DNA of 64,000 nt from Agrypnia vestita (GCA_016648135.1 JADDOH010005151.1:1-64000); one strand, 5' to 3'; shown: positions 1-13,500, counted from the first letter of the stretch. Numbers and translations: made by a program. The notes: generated by a model from the sequence alone, not told the origin.

Positions 1-155
1 ACCCAAAATTAGGGCTATCATATAGCAGTGGCGTGCAGCGCATACAAGCAAAAATACTGTGCATTACTTAAGATTCTACAAAACAAATATTAATTAAATA
101 ATCCCAATCTTATGAAAAAGACGATTTAAAATACTAGCCGTGATCTGTGGCTACG

Positions 156-698
156 TTACTCCCTTTAAATTAACTTGTGACGTCTGCTTGCTTGCCTGCT
201 TGCCGTCGAAAAAACTTTGGATCGATTTTTGACCCTTTTCCCGTGATCCAATCGATCTGAAACTTTGCAAGCAGACTCGTGGCGACGATCAAAAAGATCT
301 TCAAATTTTCGTTAAAAAAAATAAATAATTATAGTATAATTTCAGATTTTTAGAATTTTTTTTGGTTTTTTCAAATTGGAATCATTAGAAAAGATTGATT
401 ATTAGCAACGGCGGCCCGATAACGTCGCGGAATATTTTTTAAATTTCAATTACTCCGTCGGTATACATAATAGGTACTTCACTACGAATGTCGAAAATCT
501 AAATTGATTGACAAATGTTTTTAGAATTTAATCTTCAAAGCATGAAGTGTCTTATCAAAGCTCAAAACATCTGACATTTTAGAAATATATTAAATTACTG
601 TTAGTTTAGTGTTATGTTATATGTTTTAATTCGTCTTTAATTGTTGTTATATTTTACAAAGAAAGGGAGTATAATAAAAACTTTGTTTTTATGGGTTA
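156..698 (+). repeat. CTCCCTTT-ended interspersed repeat, long form, copy 1
   Basis: The element starts TTACTCCCTTT and ends AAAGGGAGTATAATAAAAAC followed by TTTGTTTTTATGGGTTA, so its ends are short inverted repeats (ACTCCCTTT/AAAGGGAGT). The same sequence recurs at 40278-40826 in the same orientation and at 45930-46462 inverted. Shorter relatives lie at 12655-12950 and 34838-35450. It has no open reading frame, and inverted ends with high copy number suggest a non-autonomous DNA transposon. The superfamily cannot be named from the sequence. Confidence 0.75.
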
Positions 699-1049
699 CA
701 TTTTTTACTAAATTTGTATACTACTTCATACCGATGCTTCTCCTATTTTATTTATTTGCGCGCATCACATTTGTTTCTTGAATCTGTAAGAGAATCTCAC
801 TGAACTGAATATTTTCCTACTGAAGCAGTATTATATTCGCGCTATCTTTACGTCTGCGAGTTTAATACAGTTGGCAAGTAAATTTTTCGTAGCGTGTTTT
901 TTTGAAAGATCTAATTTTTGGTGAGAACTGCGCGCACGTCGCTTACAGAAACGACACTGTTACTAATTCCATACTTTCTGACATACCTAATGTTTTATGT
1001 GTATTCCAACAATCATTTGATAATTAAGTGGCTTTGTGTAAATCGATTA

Positions 1050-1830
1050 TCACTTTCATTTTAATTATTCAGTCATACAGCCCTCTGCTGTATCGACGAC
1101 GCCAACCATTATGATCTCTCACAGGACCGTAGACTGTAATAGCAATCTTTCTCTCAAATGCTGCAATGGATCGTCTCTGGAGCTTTCGTTAATACCCAGG
1201 TTTTAGAGACATATATCTTTATAAGGGTTTTGTAGAATAAATTTTGGGTGTTTCGTCTGACTAGCTTTGACCTTAACTGTTTTAAAGACCATAGCAATCA
1301 TGGTTTGCAGCCATTATCCTTTTTTGATCTCTTTTCTTATTGTCGTTGATATTACTAGTGACTGTGGAGCCCAAGTAAGAGAACTCTTTGATCACCTCAA
1401 AACTCTAATTTCCAGCCGTGAAGGCTTGGGTAGTTGTACCACGTGTGTTAGATGCAATCATCAATTTTGTTTTATCTTCATTGATGATGAACCCCATTAT
1501 CTTTGCTTTCTGTTGCAATGTTATGAACGCTTCAATGGTTGGCTTCGAGTGATAGTCCGATGATATCAACATCATCTGCATAGACGAAAAGTTGAACCGA
1601 TTTGAAGAAGATAATGCCTTTAGTAGCTATGTTTGAGTCCCTGATAACTTTTATAGGGTTACATTGAACAGGAGATATGTCAAAGCATCTCCTTGTCATA
1701 AACCGTTCAGAGTTTGGAATGGATTGTGAGAAGTCTTGCTCGATCCTAACTTTTGTTATAGTTGGGCTCATAGTTGCTCTTAGAAATCTTATCAGCGTAC
1801 TCGGTATTTCCAATTCGGACATTGTTACAT
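1050..1830 (-). pseudogene. LINE reverse transcriptase C-terminal remnant with YADD box
   Basis: Read on the minus strand, residues like VIRDSNIATKG and FFKSVQLFVYADDVDIIG form reverse transcriptase motif C, with the YADD catalytic pair intact at about 1575-1586. Further down the same strand come FINEDKTKLM, FSYLGSTVT and, after stops and shifts, AAFERKI and YGPVRDHNGWRRRY. These are the palm end, thumb and tail of a non-LTR retrotransposon polymerase. The 5' part (endonuclease and fingers) is missing and several stops break the frame, so it is a dead 5'-truncated copy. The clade is not settled. Confidence 0.75.
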
Positions 1831-2640
1831 GCAGTATATCATGCCAAAATCATAGCTAGAAGATTTAAGGGGTTAAACTTGAAGCGTAAAATGAAATAAT
1901 ATAACAAGCCTGGATGAGTTTTGGCCGCTTGCAGGTTTTGTTGTCATTTTCTTCTATCTGCGACGTTCCGATCCTTTAGTTTTATCACCCCAGTACACGA
2001 CAGAATCCTATCATACCATTATGGCGTTTCAACTTCAGCACGTCTACTTTCCTACGTCTTTGTGGATGCGGATAAATAGAACCTGATTTGCGAGCTTTCG
2101 GTCTTCCATGGGGTACAAGCTCCACCCTAATTTCCAGTTAGAATTAATTTGATTAAACTGCATGTCACATCTCCGTACATATCATAAGGATCCTCAATAT
2201 ATCTTTGCCTCCAGATACCACTATCACACACGAGACTGTAAATGAGTTCTTTCGTGTTTTCTTGGTGTACAACTGAAGAAACAAACGAAAGAAAAACAAA
2301 AACAAACAAAAAAAAGTATCAAGATGCTCTCAGGGAAATTTTACCACACCTACAATCAGTTGAGAAATGTTTTAATGTGGAACAGGAATATGTATATTGC
2401 GTTATATCCTGTCTTCCATGTCTCCGTGGCTATTCAACTTGTATATAGATAATTGTTTTGAAGAATTAGAATGGAAGAATATAGGAGCGAAAATGAGCGA
2501 CGTGATTGCATACAGTTTACTGAAAGCAGATAATACAGTATAAATGGTAAATAACGAACAAGACTTAGAGTCTAGTAAGCTGGATGCAAGGAAGCATGCT
2601 GGTAATAAATCAAATGTGACGATATTCGAGAAGGAGGAAA
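1831..2640. other. AT-rich stretch, no gene recognised
   Basis: Small frames exist on both strands, but none resembles a known domain. The minus strand near 1930-2120 has a basic run with GRPKARKS that may be more degraded LINE tail, too weak to call. Nothing else is supported. Confidence 0.4.
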
Positions 2641-3240
2641 GTAAGACAATGTGTAAAAATTTAGGCAATAAATGTTTGGAACAAGTAGATGTTTTGTGTA
2701 TTTGGGAAGTACTTTTAATAGAAGAGGGAAGGCTGAGAAAGACATCGAGAAAAGGGTGACCGCATGGAATAAGGTGAACGGTGCTTTGTATGCAATAATT
2801 TCTAATGTCCACAGAGGCAAGACAAGATACACAATGGAATTCTGGTACCAAAACTGATGTATGAAGGTGAAGCCTGGAGCTGGCAGAAGATGAGTGAAAG
2901 TAAATTGAATGCAGTGGAAATGAGATCGCTTAGACGTACGCGTGCAAATCTATTACTGTTAGAGTAAAGAATGAACAAATTAGTAAGCAATGTAAAGCTG
3001 ATCTTAGAATAGTGATAGAATTAAAAAAGGGCTTGGGCATATTGAGCGAATGATGAGGAAAAAGAGAGGGCGCCCACGGAAGACGTGGCATGATCAGAAG
3101 CTGGAAGATGGTCCTGTTAGGAGCCTCAACAATCGTTGAGCCTGTATGCACAAGTATGAATGTGGATGAGGTGACTTGTGTTAAGACAGAAGAGCGTGGC
3201 ACTCAATCCTCTCTCCCCTGCGGGAAACTGCATGATGGTA
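2640..3240 (+). pseudogene. LINE tail remnant (YLGST...NKVNGAL type)
   Basis: The + strand reads CFVYLGSTFNRRGKAEKDIE, then WNKVNGALYAI, then a tract similar to NAVEMRSLRR, and near 3060 RGRPRKTWHDQK followed by a stretch like RSLNNR and CMNVDEV. This is the region after the reverse transcriptase palm in a common insect LINE. Frames change several times and stops occur, so the copy is dead. Relatives of the same family lie at 13285-13412 plus 14845-15235, 15690-16190, 17816-18370 (minus) and 29385-29640. Confidence 0.7.
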
Positions 3241-4100
3241 AGTAAGTAGCTCATTTTGTTTCCGTCAGCAATGTTCCATTTAAATCATTTTCTAAAAACT
3301 CTTCGCCACGTTACGGAACGACTATCCATTAAGAGCAACTTGACCTTAATTTAGGCACGAGAGTTGTTGTTATGTATTAGGTACTATTTTTTGGCTGAAA
3401 GTAAATTGCGTTCTATCGTTTTATGTTCTTTTTGCGGCTCTTCGGCGAGCAACGAGCATACGGCAGGCGGAGTACCTATTCACAAAAAAATAATTGAAGG
3501 TGAAATGATACCAGTTTTTGTCTGGTTAATACCGTCTCTGGTGTAGTCGGTGGGTCGTGCGTCACAAAGGCCTTTTGTTGAATCGATGAAACTCGTTATT
3601 TATCATGTTAAAAAAATTTCGGAAGAAAAGGACTCGGGAATAATCTTTGTAATATATAGTATATCCCTGTGCGCGCAATGTTTGACAAGATGATAGGTTC
3701 TAAGGGCAGTTTTTTCACCTGGAATAACAGCCTATCAGGGGCGGTAGGTTACGTTTTTAATGGTTCTCAAAGGTTGTTCCTTGAGTTAATAATTTTTATC
3801 CGTGTGACGCCATCTATATCAGCAGCTAAATTATATTTCTTCACACTAGAGATATAGCGTAAGTAATTAAATAATTAATTTGTGTGCCTTTGCACTACGC
3901 ATTTTGTATATCCCTCAAACACATTTTCACTGATAAAAGAGTATTCCGTACCCTGAATATTTTAACAATTGGACTCTATCAAGAATTTGCCCTAAGTCCG
4001 TGCATGTTCACTATTAAATACTATTATATTTCATTAAACAATTTAATTTGTTCGTGGTTTGCTGATTTCGTATTTTATTTTGGCGGGTTAGTGTGTAGAT
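3241..4100. other. No gene recognised
   Basis: Frames of 60-90 codons occur here on the + strand (3364-3546, 3669-3857, 3884-4165), but their composition is AT-driven and no domain is visible. I see no RNA gene or repeat that pairs with the rest of the window. Confidence 0.4.
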
Positions 4101-4104
4101 ATTT

Positions 4105-4415
4105 GAGAGATGACCACCAGTCCAGAGGCATCTTCACGTGTCAGGAAGTGACGTGTATTGTGTGAGTATCGCGTGGTATGAGTGAGATGAATCAGCAGAG
4201 GCAGGATGAGTGATACGGGGCGCAAATGATACTCACGGTTAACTGAGGTATTTATTGGTAACAGATTACAGATGTGGTGTTGAGTAGAGAAAAAATAATT
4301 GTTATTGCAGAGTTGTTGTACCTGTTGGTGACCGGGACTGGGTATCGAGCCCCTGATTGGTAGATATCGTTCGATGGGTGCGGCTAGAGTCGCGACGGCT
4401 CTGGACCACCACATG
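4105..4415. repeat. Interspersed repeat ending CGGCTAGAG...GACCACCACA
   Basis: It starts near GATGACCACCAG and ends with TGCGGCTAGAGTCGCGACGG then CTCTGGACCACCACA. A second copy of this terminus is at 54720-54785, and the phrase ATACTCACGGTT at about 4230 also appears near 25553. The ends hint at a short inverted repeat (GACCACCA/TGGTGGTC type), but the class is unknown. Confidence 0.45.
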
Positions 4416-4647
4416 TGTATTGTATGTTTATTTATTTATTTAATTTCTTATACGCTATAATGAACATTAGCAAAAATACACATAAAGAAATGGTTTTGTA
4501 AATATATAGCAAACCATGATAACATCAACGAAAAATAACACAAATTAATTCGAAAACTTTAGTATGAAATAGAGAAGATAAGTATCATGCTAATTTGTTT
4601 ATTTATTTTAACGATTTTAAACCTTCTAAAATAATAAAAATCTTGTA

Positions 4648-4815
4648 ATCATCATCATCACTCTTGGCTCTACAACTTCTGATGGGTCTTGGCCTCCTCA
4701 AGAGTCTTCCTCCACTCATCTCGGTTCAATGCCAGCTCTCTCCAGTTCAGAAGCTCCAAGGTAGACATGTCTTTGAGGACGTTATCGCTCCATCTTAATT
4801 TTGGTCTTCCTAAGC
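4648..4815 (-). pseudogene. LINE 3' coding tail (RPKLRWSDNVLKDMS type)
   Basis: On the minus strand, allowing one frame change, the sequence reads RPKLRWSDNVLKDMSTLELL and then ELALNRDEW. This is the very common C-terminal tail of RTE-like or Jockey-like LINE open reading frames in insects. Only about 55 codons remain, followed downstream by a (GAT)n-like run at 4648-4660 that could be a simple-repeat tail. Confidence 0.65.
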
Positions 4816-4820
4816 CAATA

Positions 4821-5460
4821 AAAATCTTGTAACTATAGATAATTACAAACTAAAAATAAAAAAACAAAATAATAAATAAGTAGAAAAACTAGAAACAGTG
4901 TAAAATGTAAAGTAACTAATTAACAGCAATTAAAAAGAATTCAAGTAATAACGACAAAAGATAAATATAATCAATGATATAATAAACTGTAGATACGTTA
5001 CAAGCTCGAAATCTTGGCAACTCAAAAGTAAGGCCTTACTTGCATTCGTTATCGAACGGACCTTCTTTGTGATCGGGCGCGACGATACGCCGAAAAAAAG
5101 TCCCCGGGAAAAAGGAACAGAGTATCGTACACTATTGTAAGAATGAGTATGTTATTTTAGTCACCGTGACTTCAAATTATCTGATTTTTCTGACTACACG
5201 CAGAGCGTTTGTGAAATAAGTGTGTCGTGATTTGTTGTCTCTTTCAATGCAATATTTGCTACATATGAAAGCCGGCTAGTATGGGAATAACGTGTCTTTA
5301 TTATAATACGTCAATGAATATAATACTAGAAATTGAATAAATTAGACAATTTAATTTATATAACAGAAAAAATTCTGATATATATATCAATACTCATCTC
5401 CCAATATGCGAAACCATCTGAATTGTAGAGATAATTCGTATTAACATTAATCATTCTAAT
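4821..5460. other. AT-rich stretch, no gene recognised
   Basis: Nothing coding is supported. The stretch is strongly AT-biased with short polyA and polyT tracts. Confidence 0.4.
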
Positions 5461-5462
5461 TA

Positions 5463-5664
5463 ATATAAGTTAATGTAATCATATTTCAACGTTTTGTAAA
5501 ATATAAGTCAGAAATATTGAAAAAAAAATGCAAACTTTAACATTACATAACTCTTTAACTATTTATATTAGGCCTTGATTGCTTGAACATTTTTGACCCA
5601 CAATCAAAGCAGGAATCCACCTGTAAAGTATTGTGGACTAGCTCTAATACACCTGTATATTTTG
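5463..5664 (+). repeat. Single arm of foldback element, type-1 end
   Basis: It matches one arm of the foldback family seen complete at 33514-34060. It runs from ATATAAGTTAATGTAATCAT through AAGTCAGAAATATTG and TGCAAACTTT to the terminal ACACCTGTATAT. The end is the type with AATCCACCTGTAAAGTATTG. The opposite arm is absent, so this is a truncated copy. Confidence 0.65.
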
Positions 5665-6317
5665 ATTTATCATAAAATGATGTTTCAGTGGCAATTTATC
5701 TCTCGACCGCCACCGACGAGTGCCATTTATTATTTAGACGGCACAAATCTATTTACAATTCAAAACGCTTCGGGTAATGCATGAAAATTGGCGGAAACGC
5801 GATTTACATGGATTTCCGCCCTCGATGTGTTGAATTCAACAGAGAGAAATGTCTTCTCCGCAGACCTGTTGAAATGTAAGGCAACGTCTCTACTGGATCT
5901 TGAGTAGGAAATAATTTATTGACGCCTGTACCCGATGGGTTAACCGCCTGCGCCCGTGAGCCTGCTCTCAGCGGATACTGTTGACCAAGTTGACCGTTAT
6001 ATTTGTCATTAGGAATTCAACTAAGTTTCGTTTATACTAAACTATCTGTTCGTATCCGGGATTTTAATTTGTAATTTTGATTCATAATTTTAATGACTGG
6101 TGGTGACTTTTAATGGCTGTGTTCGGCGCAGACCTTAAATAACGAGATATGGTATATTTGGTCCTGGCAGGTGGAGGTAATTTATGCAAGGGAACGATTA
6201 ATTTATTTAATTTATGGAATGATTACATTTTCATCAGAGTTAGAAAATGATTTTTTTTCAAAATAAAGAACGGATGCCGTTAAAATAATAAAATACTTCT
6301 TTGAATCGTGGAAACGA

Positions 6318-6846
6318 GGTGAAAGGACCAGGAAAAGGGAGTATAGTTGTCAATGTTTTGCGAAGGATTCAACAGAGAATAGCTGCATGCATGCACATTT
6401 GGTAAAATATGGGATAAATGCTTATCAATACACTTTTTTACTCTTTTAAGAGTATGCAAAGTTTGTAAAGTAATAAAAAAATTAACATTTGGGAAATTCG
6501 TTAATCAATCAATGACTTTTTGTCCGCATTTTTGAGTTTTAGGAATCGTTCAACTATTTGCATCATCGAGTTTCATCTGGTACGCACATCTAACAACAAA
6601 TTCAACTCATGCAAAACTCTTATTTTACGTGTTTTTGAAGAGTGATATTTTTAAAGGACTCTTTCGAAATTGGTCATTGCTGTAGAGCAAGGCCCTTCGC
6701 GCTTATAAATAAATATTTACCAGTAAAAAAATGTATTGATAACCATCCATCCCATATTTTACCAAATTTGCATGGAGCTATTCTCTGTTGAATCCTTCGC
6801 AAAACGTAGACAACTACACTCCCTTTTCCTGGTCTTTTCACATGAC
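6318..6846. repeat. Long inverted repeat just upstream of exon 1
   Basis: The stretch at about 6320-6450 (AAAGGACCAGGAAAAGGGAG, TTTTGCGAAGGATTCAACAG, GGTAAAATATGGGAT) is repeated inverted at about 6725-6845 (ATCCCATATTTTACC, CTGTTGAATCCTTCGCAAAA, CTCCCTTTTCCTGG). The arms are roughly 115-125 bp and diverged, separated by about 270 bp. The right arm ends about 80 bp before the splice acceptor of the first recognised CUB-gene exon. No coding capacity is seen, and a foldback or MITE origin is likely. Confidence 0.7.
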
Positions 6847-6924
6847 GAACGCCGAAGTACATTCTTCGTACTTGTCACACACTTTTATAACATCCCTCTG
6901 TAACTTAGCATGTTTTGGTTTCAG

Positions 6925-7074
6925 TCTTGAGTTACTTCTACCCTTCCACCGAGGACGAGTGCCTGGCCCAGGACAGGCGGCGCTCGGGGCTGTGCCTGAA
7001 CCCCTACCGCTGCCACCAGCAGGGCGGCACCTCCAGCGGGTCCTGCGCGCACGGGTTCGGAGTCTGCTGCGTTT
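6925..7074 (+). CDS. CUB gene, first visible exon: clip-like cysteine module
   Basis: The acceptor is TTTGGTTTCAG and the donor GTGAGT. The frame gives SYFYPSTEDECLAQD, then GLCLNPYRCHQQGG and CAHGFGVCC. The cysteines follow C-x10-C-x5-C-x10-C-x6-C-C, the spacing and terminal CC seen in clip-type and related knotted modules of insect extracellular proteins. The exon begins with two bases of a split codon, so at least one coding exon precedes it. It ends with one base that makes Phe with the next exon (CCVF). It is much GC-richer than its flanks. Confidence 0.88.
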
Positions 7075-7533
7075 GTGAGTATACTCCGAGTGCATTCATT
7101 AAGGGGGATAATGTTAAACAAGTAGGCGAATTTCAGGACTTATTTTTAGGTGGCTCTTACAATATCTACCGTTATTCAAATCGCGAAATTTTCAATTAAA
7201 AAAATAAAAGAACGTCGGTACCAAAAATATCTGAAAAAAATTAAAATTATAATCAGAAAAGTTGTCGCTACATGGTTTTGCTGCTCTCCAACGACCGAAG
7301 ATAGCTAGCGCAAGAAAGAGGATGTGGGGGCCTAGCAACTCCATTATTCAAGTAGCTGCTATGTGGCTTGACTCCCCAATGCATAAAAGATGGACACTAA
7401 TTATGCAACAGTGACTGTCCTCCATTATTTTTTTATGTATTTATCTATTTTTATTATTATTATCTACATTCTATTTTTAATTTCGGCATGTTTTTATTTC
7501 TTATTCTACTTGTATGTCTGTTGTTGGTTTTAG

Positions 7534-7565
<32 letters not shown>

Positions 7566-10500
7566 ATTTTTATAATATTATCTATATATATATATATATA
7601 ATATATATCTATATAATAATGGCGAGGTGAGAATCTATTCTCAATAAGCTGAAATAAAGACCTATTATAGCCCGTACTAGGATAATGAAAAAAATAATAA
7701 CACATCTAAATAAAAATTCCGGCTTGTTAAACATAAAATTTTAAGTTTGATGATTTCTTCGCTATTATATTATATACTATACGAGGCAAAAAGGAATTGA
7801 AATTTTTTTTGGATCATGATTATTTAAAATAGATTGATTACTTGTTAAGTTATCTTGGACGTTGTTTTGAAAACAGTGATTTTTCAGGAAACGGGTTTAA
7901 AGTTTCGCGTACGGTTTTCACATTGACAAAATTAAAAATTTCATACTAGCTGTTGTTAATCTGCGTTTTCGGCCCTAAAACTGCAAACGTATGCAGAAGT
8001 GTAGGCATTGTTATTTGTATTAAGTGTAATATCCTTTAGAATAAAACTTTACGTAGTAATGCTATAATTTTTGAAATTATTGAGACTTTTGAACATTTTT
8101 AGGCCATATTGAGGATTATAGCGGGAAAATGTACAAAAAAAAAAATTCTTGATCCATTTAAATGAAAAACTAAATTTTAACATAGAATATATTTTTTCAT
8201 AGAATATAAAAGTTGCATGATAAAACGAAGTTTGGTGAACCTTTCCGTGACAGAAAATACACGTAGGTAGGTATGTTATTAACGCCATGATGTTAACCGT
8301 GTTATCGTAAGAAAATTTAGTTTTTTACAGAAATATTACAGGTTTATAGAAATAGCTAGGTAGATCTGTTTGGTACACGACTTAAAAAAAGGTTTTGCAT
8401 ACCTTTTTATAGACTAGGGTTAGGATTTAAAATCACTTACTTTTTCATCACAGGTACACGACTTAAAAAAAGGTTTTGCATACCTTTTTATAGACTAGGG
8501 TTAGGATTTAAAATAAATAAATACATCGATGTTATTTTCAATAAAACAAAATAACATCATCTGAACATAAAACAAAATTCAGACGATATTTAAAAAAAAC
8601 AAGTTTTTTGTGGGTTGGGACGAACCGGATTTTTTTTGTGTATGGATGGTATAATGTGTATGTCTGAGACAATAACGCGTACAGTTATCATAAGACTCAA
8701 AAAAATATACGTTTGAGATGTGGTACAGCCTTGATATAATTTGAGAATATGTTGTATACCGATACACCTTATGTGCATTAGCGCTATTTATGCGAGAAAG
8801 AGAGAGAGCTATATGGTCGCTTCAACAACGCACTTGACGCATTGTGTCGGTTATGCACACCGCGCGCAATGTGTCGTTAAAACTAAATATAAATTTAATA
8901 ATATTTTATATACAGGGTGTCCCGTATCTCGACGTCAAGCCGAAATAGAGTGATAAGTCAAGTCATAATAGTAATCAGAAAAATATTTAAAAAAATAAAA
9001 AAAGAGTCAGTTAAAACTGGGCAAAGTATTGATTTTGAATATTTGGGTTGGTCTAAAAGTGACATTTGCTTCCAGGCTGAAGCAGTTGGGTTTGAATTTT
9101 TGACAAAAGTTTACAGAAGCATTATTCATGATAACATAATAATAAAAAAATGAAGATTTGTAGCAACAGGAGTGAAAAGACCGTCACAGGTGTAGATTTT
9201 TTTGATTTCTTTTTAAATGCTTATAATTTAATTTTCACATGACTTAGATTTTTTAAAAATATTTTCTGATAACTATTATGACTTGGCCTATCACCCGATT
9301 TCAGCTTGACGTCGAGAGACGGGACACCTGTATAGGTGTGTTCTAGGAACACAGTTACTGAATTTTGTCCCCAGAGGTTAATGTGTGGATGTTCTTATGG
9401 TGGAATTGGTGAACGTTACACTGTGCTGGGTGATCACTTAAGCCAGCTCATCGTGAGCCATAAGCAAAAGTTGCAAGCCCTAAGCTATCGTATAAAAGAA
9501 TAAAAAAAACGTTTCCACACATTTTTTTCAGCTTCGTCTCTGTGAGACGATGTTCTATAATTTATCTTAATTAATAAATTTAACACATTGATAAACATTA
9601 TTATTAAATTATTTTTAATACTTGCCGAAATTTCTTTGGGGTTATTCATTATATTAATATTTTATATAGTTAAATATACAATATTTATTTTCTTCACCTA
9701 CTAGTTTCAGCTGATGAAGGGTATCCATAGTCATTTAATTTTTTAAGATATGATTAATATTCATTAATTTCCTATCCTAAACATAATTAATTATTAAACA
9801 AATCAATGTACTGTTATATTACAATAATAAAAAATATTTAGCCGATTGCGCAGTGTCACGAGTAAAAGTTCGATATATATTTCATGGACTGCCTTAGAAA
9901 TAAATATAGTTTTCTCCAAGAATTGCTACTAAAATAAAACTGAGTTTAAGGCCCGAATACAGAGTCAATACTTAAATAATTTAAATATTAAAGTTCGCCT
10001 TAAAAGTGTACATTTGTATTGCAAATGACGCTTCAAAAGCGTACTTTAACCTTTAAATCAATCAATCAATTCGGGCCTAAGGCTTATATTATAATTTTTG
10101 GGCTTTGTCGTTCCATACCGAAGAGGTTTCAATACATTATAACCTCTTATTATAACCTCTTTGTTCCATACACATTATCACAAATCACTTGGCATTTTCG
10201 TAGCGCGCCATGGGCTTTGAGAAATTGGCGACTGTGTCGTCACGACCGCAAGGATAGCAGTTCTTTAGTCACCAAGTTGGCTGCAGCATTCCGAAGGGGT
10301 CCATGATCTTCAGCACGGCGGAGATAAATAAAGTAAATGGAATAAAATGAGACGCGCACTGTAATAATTTAAATATAATATAACTGAATTAATTTTCTCA
10401 TGTCGTGATATTGTGTTGAAGAATAATAGTCAAGAATGAACATTTTGTATTTTAGACATTCCGCCGTCGGCTGATGTTTCAGGGCGGTATTATATTATAT

Positions 10501-13500
10501 TAATTATAATGCTGTTTTTTAGGAAAATGATATAAAAGTTGTTTAATTAATGAAGTTATCGTCTAAATATAATGGATACATAAAAAGCGCAGGCGCAGAG
10601 ATGCAAGTTACCAGATTTGCAAGACCACAAAATTTTGAGATATTATATTATATTCAGTAGAATGTCTACTCATTATAAGTGTTCTATAGATGAAAATGAG
10701 TTATGTGAGTTTAAGAAGAAAATATATAATTAGATCATCGACACAATTTTTCTTCTAAGTTTAAAGTTTTGATGTGATTAAACAAGGAATAGGTTTTGTA
10801 TTTCTCAAACTCTTGAAATGTATACGAGTATTTATATTGGTTGATGACATAGCCGCCACCGCTTCTCCTTGACCTCTCAAAAATATACTATATATATTAC
10901 ACATTATTTGAGCAGGGCTTAGCTAAGACGTGAACCATTAATTTACGCCTCCTAGGTTCGACGTTTGACGGACTATTTATGTATAAACTAGCTGTAACCC
11001 CTAAAATGACAGAACATTAGTTCGCGTCTTTGCTAAGCCCTATTATATATTTATAGCATCTTTTTGGCGGTCTACAGAGAGGCAGCCGTAGCAACATGCG
11101 TTAATCGGCCGGTTCGGGTTTGGCGAACGAAATTACGGACGTTACACGAAGTTACGGGGACAGACAGACAGACAGACCGACGGGCGGATAAACATACGAA
11201 CAGACGGACAGACAACGAAATTATTATGTTTGATAAAATTTTTTAAATTGTATTCCATGATTTTGCACAGGTGTACGTACGGCTAGTTTATGATATAGAA
11301 ATACAATGTGAATAATATAATTTAAAAAAAAAACAATTAAAAAAAATTATGTATCGACCTAATAAAAATAGTTCCGAGGTGTCTGGAACAAGACGGCGAT
11401 GGTGATTTTCTTCATTAGGCATTCCTTAGTAGATACTAGGCGCATGCAGTGGGAACATTGAAGCATGACTTTGTAAACGTATATTTGAAAAAAAAAAGTA
11501 ATCTTTATGCTACAGATTTTTATGTTATATCAAAATATGAATACTAACATTACAATTCTATAACAATTGTTATAGAAACATTACGAAATATATGTTGTAT
11601 TCCTTTTTTTTTTTTCCAAATAATTGGTTAGGTTAGGTTAGGTTAGTCAAAAGTCATGCTGCGATGTTTCCACTGCACGGCCCCGCTTATTGCTTGCCCA
11701 ACGTAACATGGCGTTCGGCGAATTTTGAACTAAAACCCGCCCTGCTCGCACCCGGCGGTAACCCCTCGCCCTGTCATTCAGTTCATTCTCGTCTTTGAGC
11801 GCGATCTGTGTCATCTTGATTACCGATGTACACAGAATTATTATGCCCAAAACATCCTAAACAGTCCGGGATGGTGCAAGAACAATTGCCAATGAAGTAT
11901 TAAAGTTTTGCGAAGCTGAAAAAGCGAATAATGGACCGATATTACCGTCTAACAGTTTGACAGATAGAACGGCCGCCATTACTGCATGGTTTCTTTAGTG
12001 CTGCCCGACCAAATTTCTGTATTTAATACGACACCGGTCACCGGACATTCTGTACATTATGTATTGTGTAATAAATTTACACCCTGAAAACTTCTGTTAC
12101 GCGATAGCGACGCCCTCCCTCGCACGCCAAGTTATAGTGGTACATCTATAGTCTCATATTCATCCCTTGTTTGATTTTTCATTCAGTTATTATACAAATG
12201 AATGCTTGGATTTTCAGTCACGGTGTCGTGTGGTAAAGAGATCAAGCACAACCTGACGTACTTCGTGTCTCCGCAGTTCCCGAGCCTCGCCAGGAGTATG
12301 GACAGCTGCACCCTGACAGTTCGGAAGATGGAGGGGGCGTCCCAACTCAGGCTGGACTTCGTGCATTTCAACTTGGTGAGATTTTAAAATACACCCTTCT
12401 ATACTGTATTCACGGAGTCGAGCTAGCAAAGCGCTTTCTCTGTCGTGCACCTGCATACAAACGATAAGGGCAAAATAGTTCCTCACAAGGTCACGTGGGC
12501 GTCATTTATTGGTTTGGAATGTAATGAGCGTTCACATTGCGCTTCTTTACAATTTTCACCAATTTTATTTCCGAGAATTAACTGTAAATGATAAAATGCA
12601 AATTGATTGCAATTATTTTAAGGAGTAAATTAAAATGTATAAAAAAGTAACACATAAAACCCAAGTTTTTATTATACTCCCTTTCCTATTTACTAGTTGA
12701 AACAGGTTTCGCGCCTACTCCGGCTCGAGTCGGGCGACGCTACGAAAGGGAGTAATAAAAAAATTCGAAAAATCCAAAATAATACTGTAATTATTAAATT
12801 TTTTTAAACGAAAATTTGTTAGATCATTTTTATCGTCGCCACGAGTGTGCCTGCAAAGTTTCAGCTTCAGCAGAAAAAGGTTAAAAATCGATCCAAAGTT
12901 TTTTCGGCAGACAAGCAGACGCTACGAGTTAAAAGAAAGGGAGTAAAAAGAAAATCGTACTGTTTAATTAATTTATTTCATTCCTTAAATATGATAACAA
13001 AGTGTTTCATCCAGTCTAACTTATAATATACATTTAAAAAAAATATAAAATAATGATTTATTCACCATATGAAGTATATGTCGCTTTTGTCGCTTCCTAC
13101 ATGTATTATTAAACTTTCCGACATTACTTCTATGTACGACTATGTATTTCGATCTCAGTAATAGCCATTTTGCACGTCTGAACGATACGAGTTGCTCTAA
13201 CAAACTAAATTTCTCGTAGTATAAACGTTGCTTTAGTGTCTTATTTTCGACCAATCACTTACAGTTTTTCTCAGTAGTTGCTCGACTCTGTGAACAGAGA
13301 ATAGCGGTACATAATGGAATTATTGTACCAACACTGATGTATGGAAGTATAGCCTGGAGCTGGCAGAAGAGGAACGAAAGTAGACCGAATGCAGTGGAGA
13401 TGAGATCCCTTAGACCCGGTTGTTTCAAGTAGGATTAAAATAAAAGTTCGTTTGAAGCATAGATTTTTACGGAAACGGATCGATTGATTGTGGAGAACGC

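Noticed and set aside
1..6924. A signal-peptide exon for the CUB gene
   Set aside because: I looked for a Met followed by a hydrophobic run ending one base before a GT donor and found no convincing candidate.
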